Below are positions 63,465 to 64,000 of a stretch of DNA of 64,000 nt, in pieces. Position 1 is the stretch's first letter; each line of letters starts with the position of its first letter. The notes beneath the pieces are model-generated. The model did no database searches, had not been told where the DNA came from, and saw nothing but the letters and a program-made list of their open reading frames with translations. Source of the DNA: Micrasema longulum. Lineage: Eukaryota; Arthropoda; Insecta; Trichoptera; Brachycentridae. A program made the translations under genes and the position numbers. The stretch is taken from assembly GCA_022494885.1 (NCBI GenBank), contig JAGVSM010004247.1:62001-126000 (forward strand), given 5' to 3'.

Positions 63465-64000
63465 CATTTGTATTTAATAGCGCGATTTTGAAAGAACGGC
63501 GTTATAAAATAGCACAATTTTATGATTTCCTTACTTTTTATCAGACAATGGCCTTAATTTACCATCGCATTTTAATATATCTTTTAGCGGTTGTAAGTAT
63601 GCTTTGAATTCCATCCCATGTTTGGCATTGGTGAATAACCAGGTAGGTACATGTTTTCTGTGGTTGATCAAATTAGCGTATTGTTAGATCTATAAAGTTG
63701 TTCTTAATGCGTTAGTTCGTGATCTATCTGACCTCTAACTAAAAATACATTTTCGTACATTTAAATTTCATTCAGTTTTACAATGGAATGCGTATTATTC
63801 ATTTGGTTTTTCTCCTTACCATACCTCTCTTTTCCATCTTTTTAATTTTCATTGAAGTTGGCACTTTCTATCACAGAAGCCTATTTCAAATATAAATGAG
63901 AACTGTTCACGCCAGCTGGTGCAGGATTCTCACGTCGACGGTCTCGCCAATCTCTGGTGACATGCGAATGAGGAAAAAGACACAGTTTCTTCAAAATACT
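63465..64000. other. Unassigned end of the window
   Basis: No gene or element ends recognised. Near 63845-63895 cattgaagttggcactttct and atcacagaagcc are the inverse of the motif near 1745-1795, so part of that dispersed repeat lies here. Confidence 0.35.

Noticed and set aside
1..64000. CRISPR array, operon or bacterial genes
   Set aside because: Direct repeats found are dispersed eukaryotic elements; there are no regular spacer arrays, ribosome binding sites or tightly packed frames.

Overview
The window looks like AT-rich, transposon-dense intergenic DNA from an invertebrate animal, most likely an insect or other arthropod. The signs are nuclear mobile elements throughout (CR1/L2/Jockey-like, RTE-like and I-like LINEs, tRNA-derived SINEs, hAT, pogo/mariner, Transib and probable P-type DNA transposons, a Penelope-like element), LINE tails of the (AAAT)n type, and no operons, ribosome binding sites or long intact host ORFs. 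I could not name the species. No complete host gene is visible. A few CpG-rich stretches and two possible exons are the only candidates for host sequence.

Layout. 1-7 kb: LINE fragments (RT core at 1-1092), a SINE, and an older repeat split by a LINE. 7-11 kb: DNA elements, namely a TA-flanked inverted-repeat element, a hAT-type element with a perfect 8-bp target duplication, and two copies of a 580-bp inverted-repeat family (MITE-k), one of them broken by a LINE tail. 11-17.3 kb: Penelope tail, LINE ends, SINEs, CpG-rich pieces at 15.1 and 16.8 kb. 17.3-25.7 kb: two hAT-type elements, an L2 tail, an RTE pseudogene and a tandem double-hairpin MITE. 25.7-35.7 kb: LINE pieces, small MITEs, a pogo-type element carrying a finger-domain remnant, and a four-unit repeat. 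36.6-44.8 kb: the Penelope GIY-YIG fragment, a third copy of the 800-bp hAT family, a structurally complete but disabled Transib transposon (38956-42257), a nested fold-back element and a long-arm inverted repeat. 45-64 kb: LINE fragments, a probable P-type fragment with a THAP-like start, an I-type LINE 3' end with an RNase H segment, further fold-back copies and a second pogo-like element.

The strongest single object is the Transib element. Its transposase belongs to the superfamily that gave rise to RAG1, its ends carry a CACWGTG heptamer like the RAG recombination signal, it has a 5-bp GC-rich target duplication (CCGCT), and it keeps the three catalytic acidic residues. Three frameshifts, one stop and two lost zinc-ligand histidines disable it. 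Several non-autonomous families have ends and target duplications readable directly from the sequence.

Local labels used below: LINE-a (YADD-type RT at 1-1092 and relatives), LINE-b (CR1-like, LYCSLVRPHLEY type), LINE-c (tail with a cggcacggga-type motif), LINE-d (tail with ttgccatttggcaa), LINE-e (copies at 24.6 and 34.4 kb), FB (fold-back family), MITE-k (ends with CTATCGACGTGC), hAT-m1 and hAT-m2, SINE-1 and S2. The elements do not form a pathway; their relation is one of successive nested insertion.
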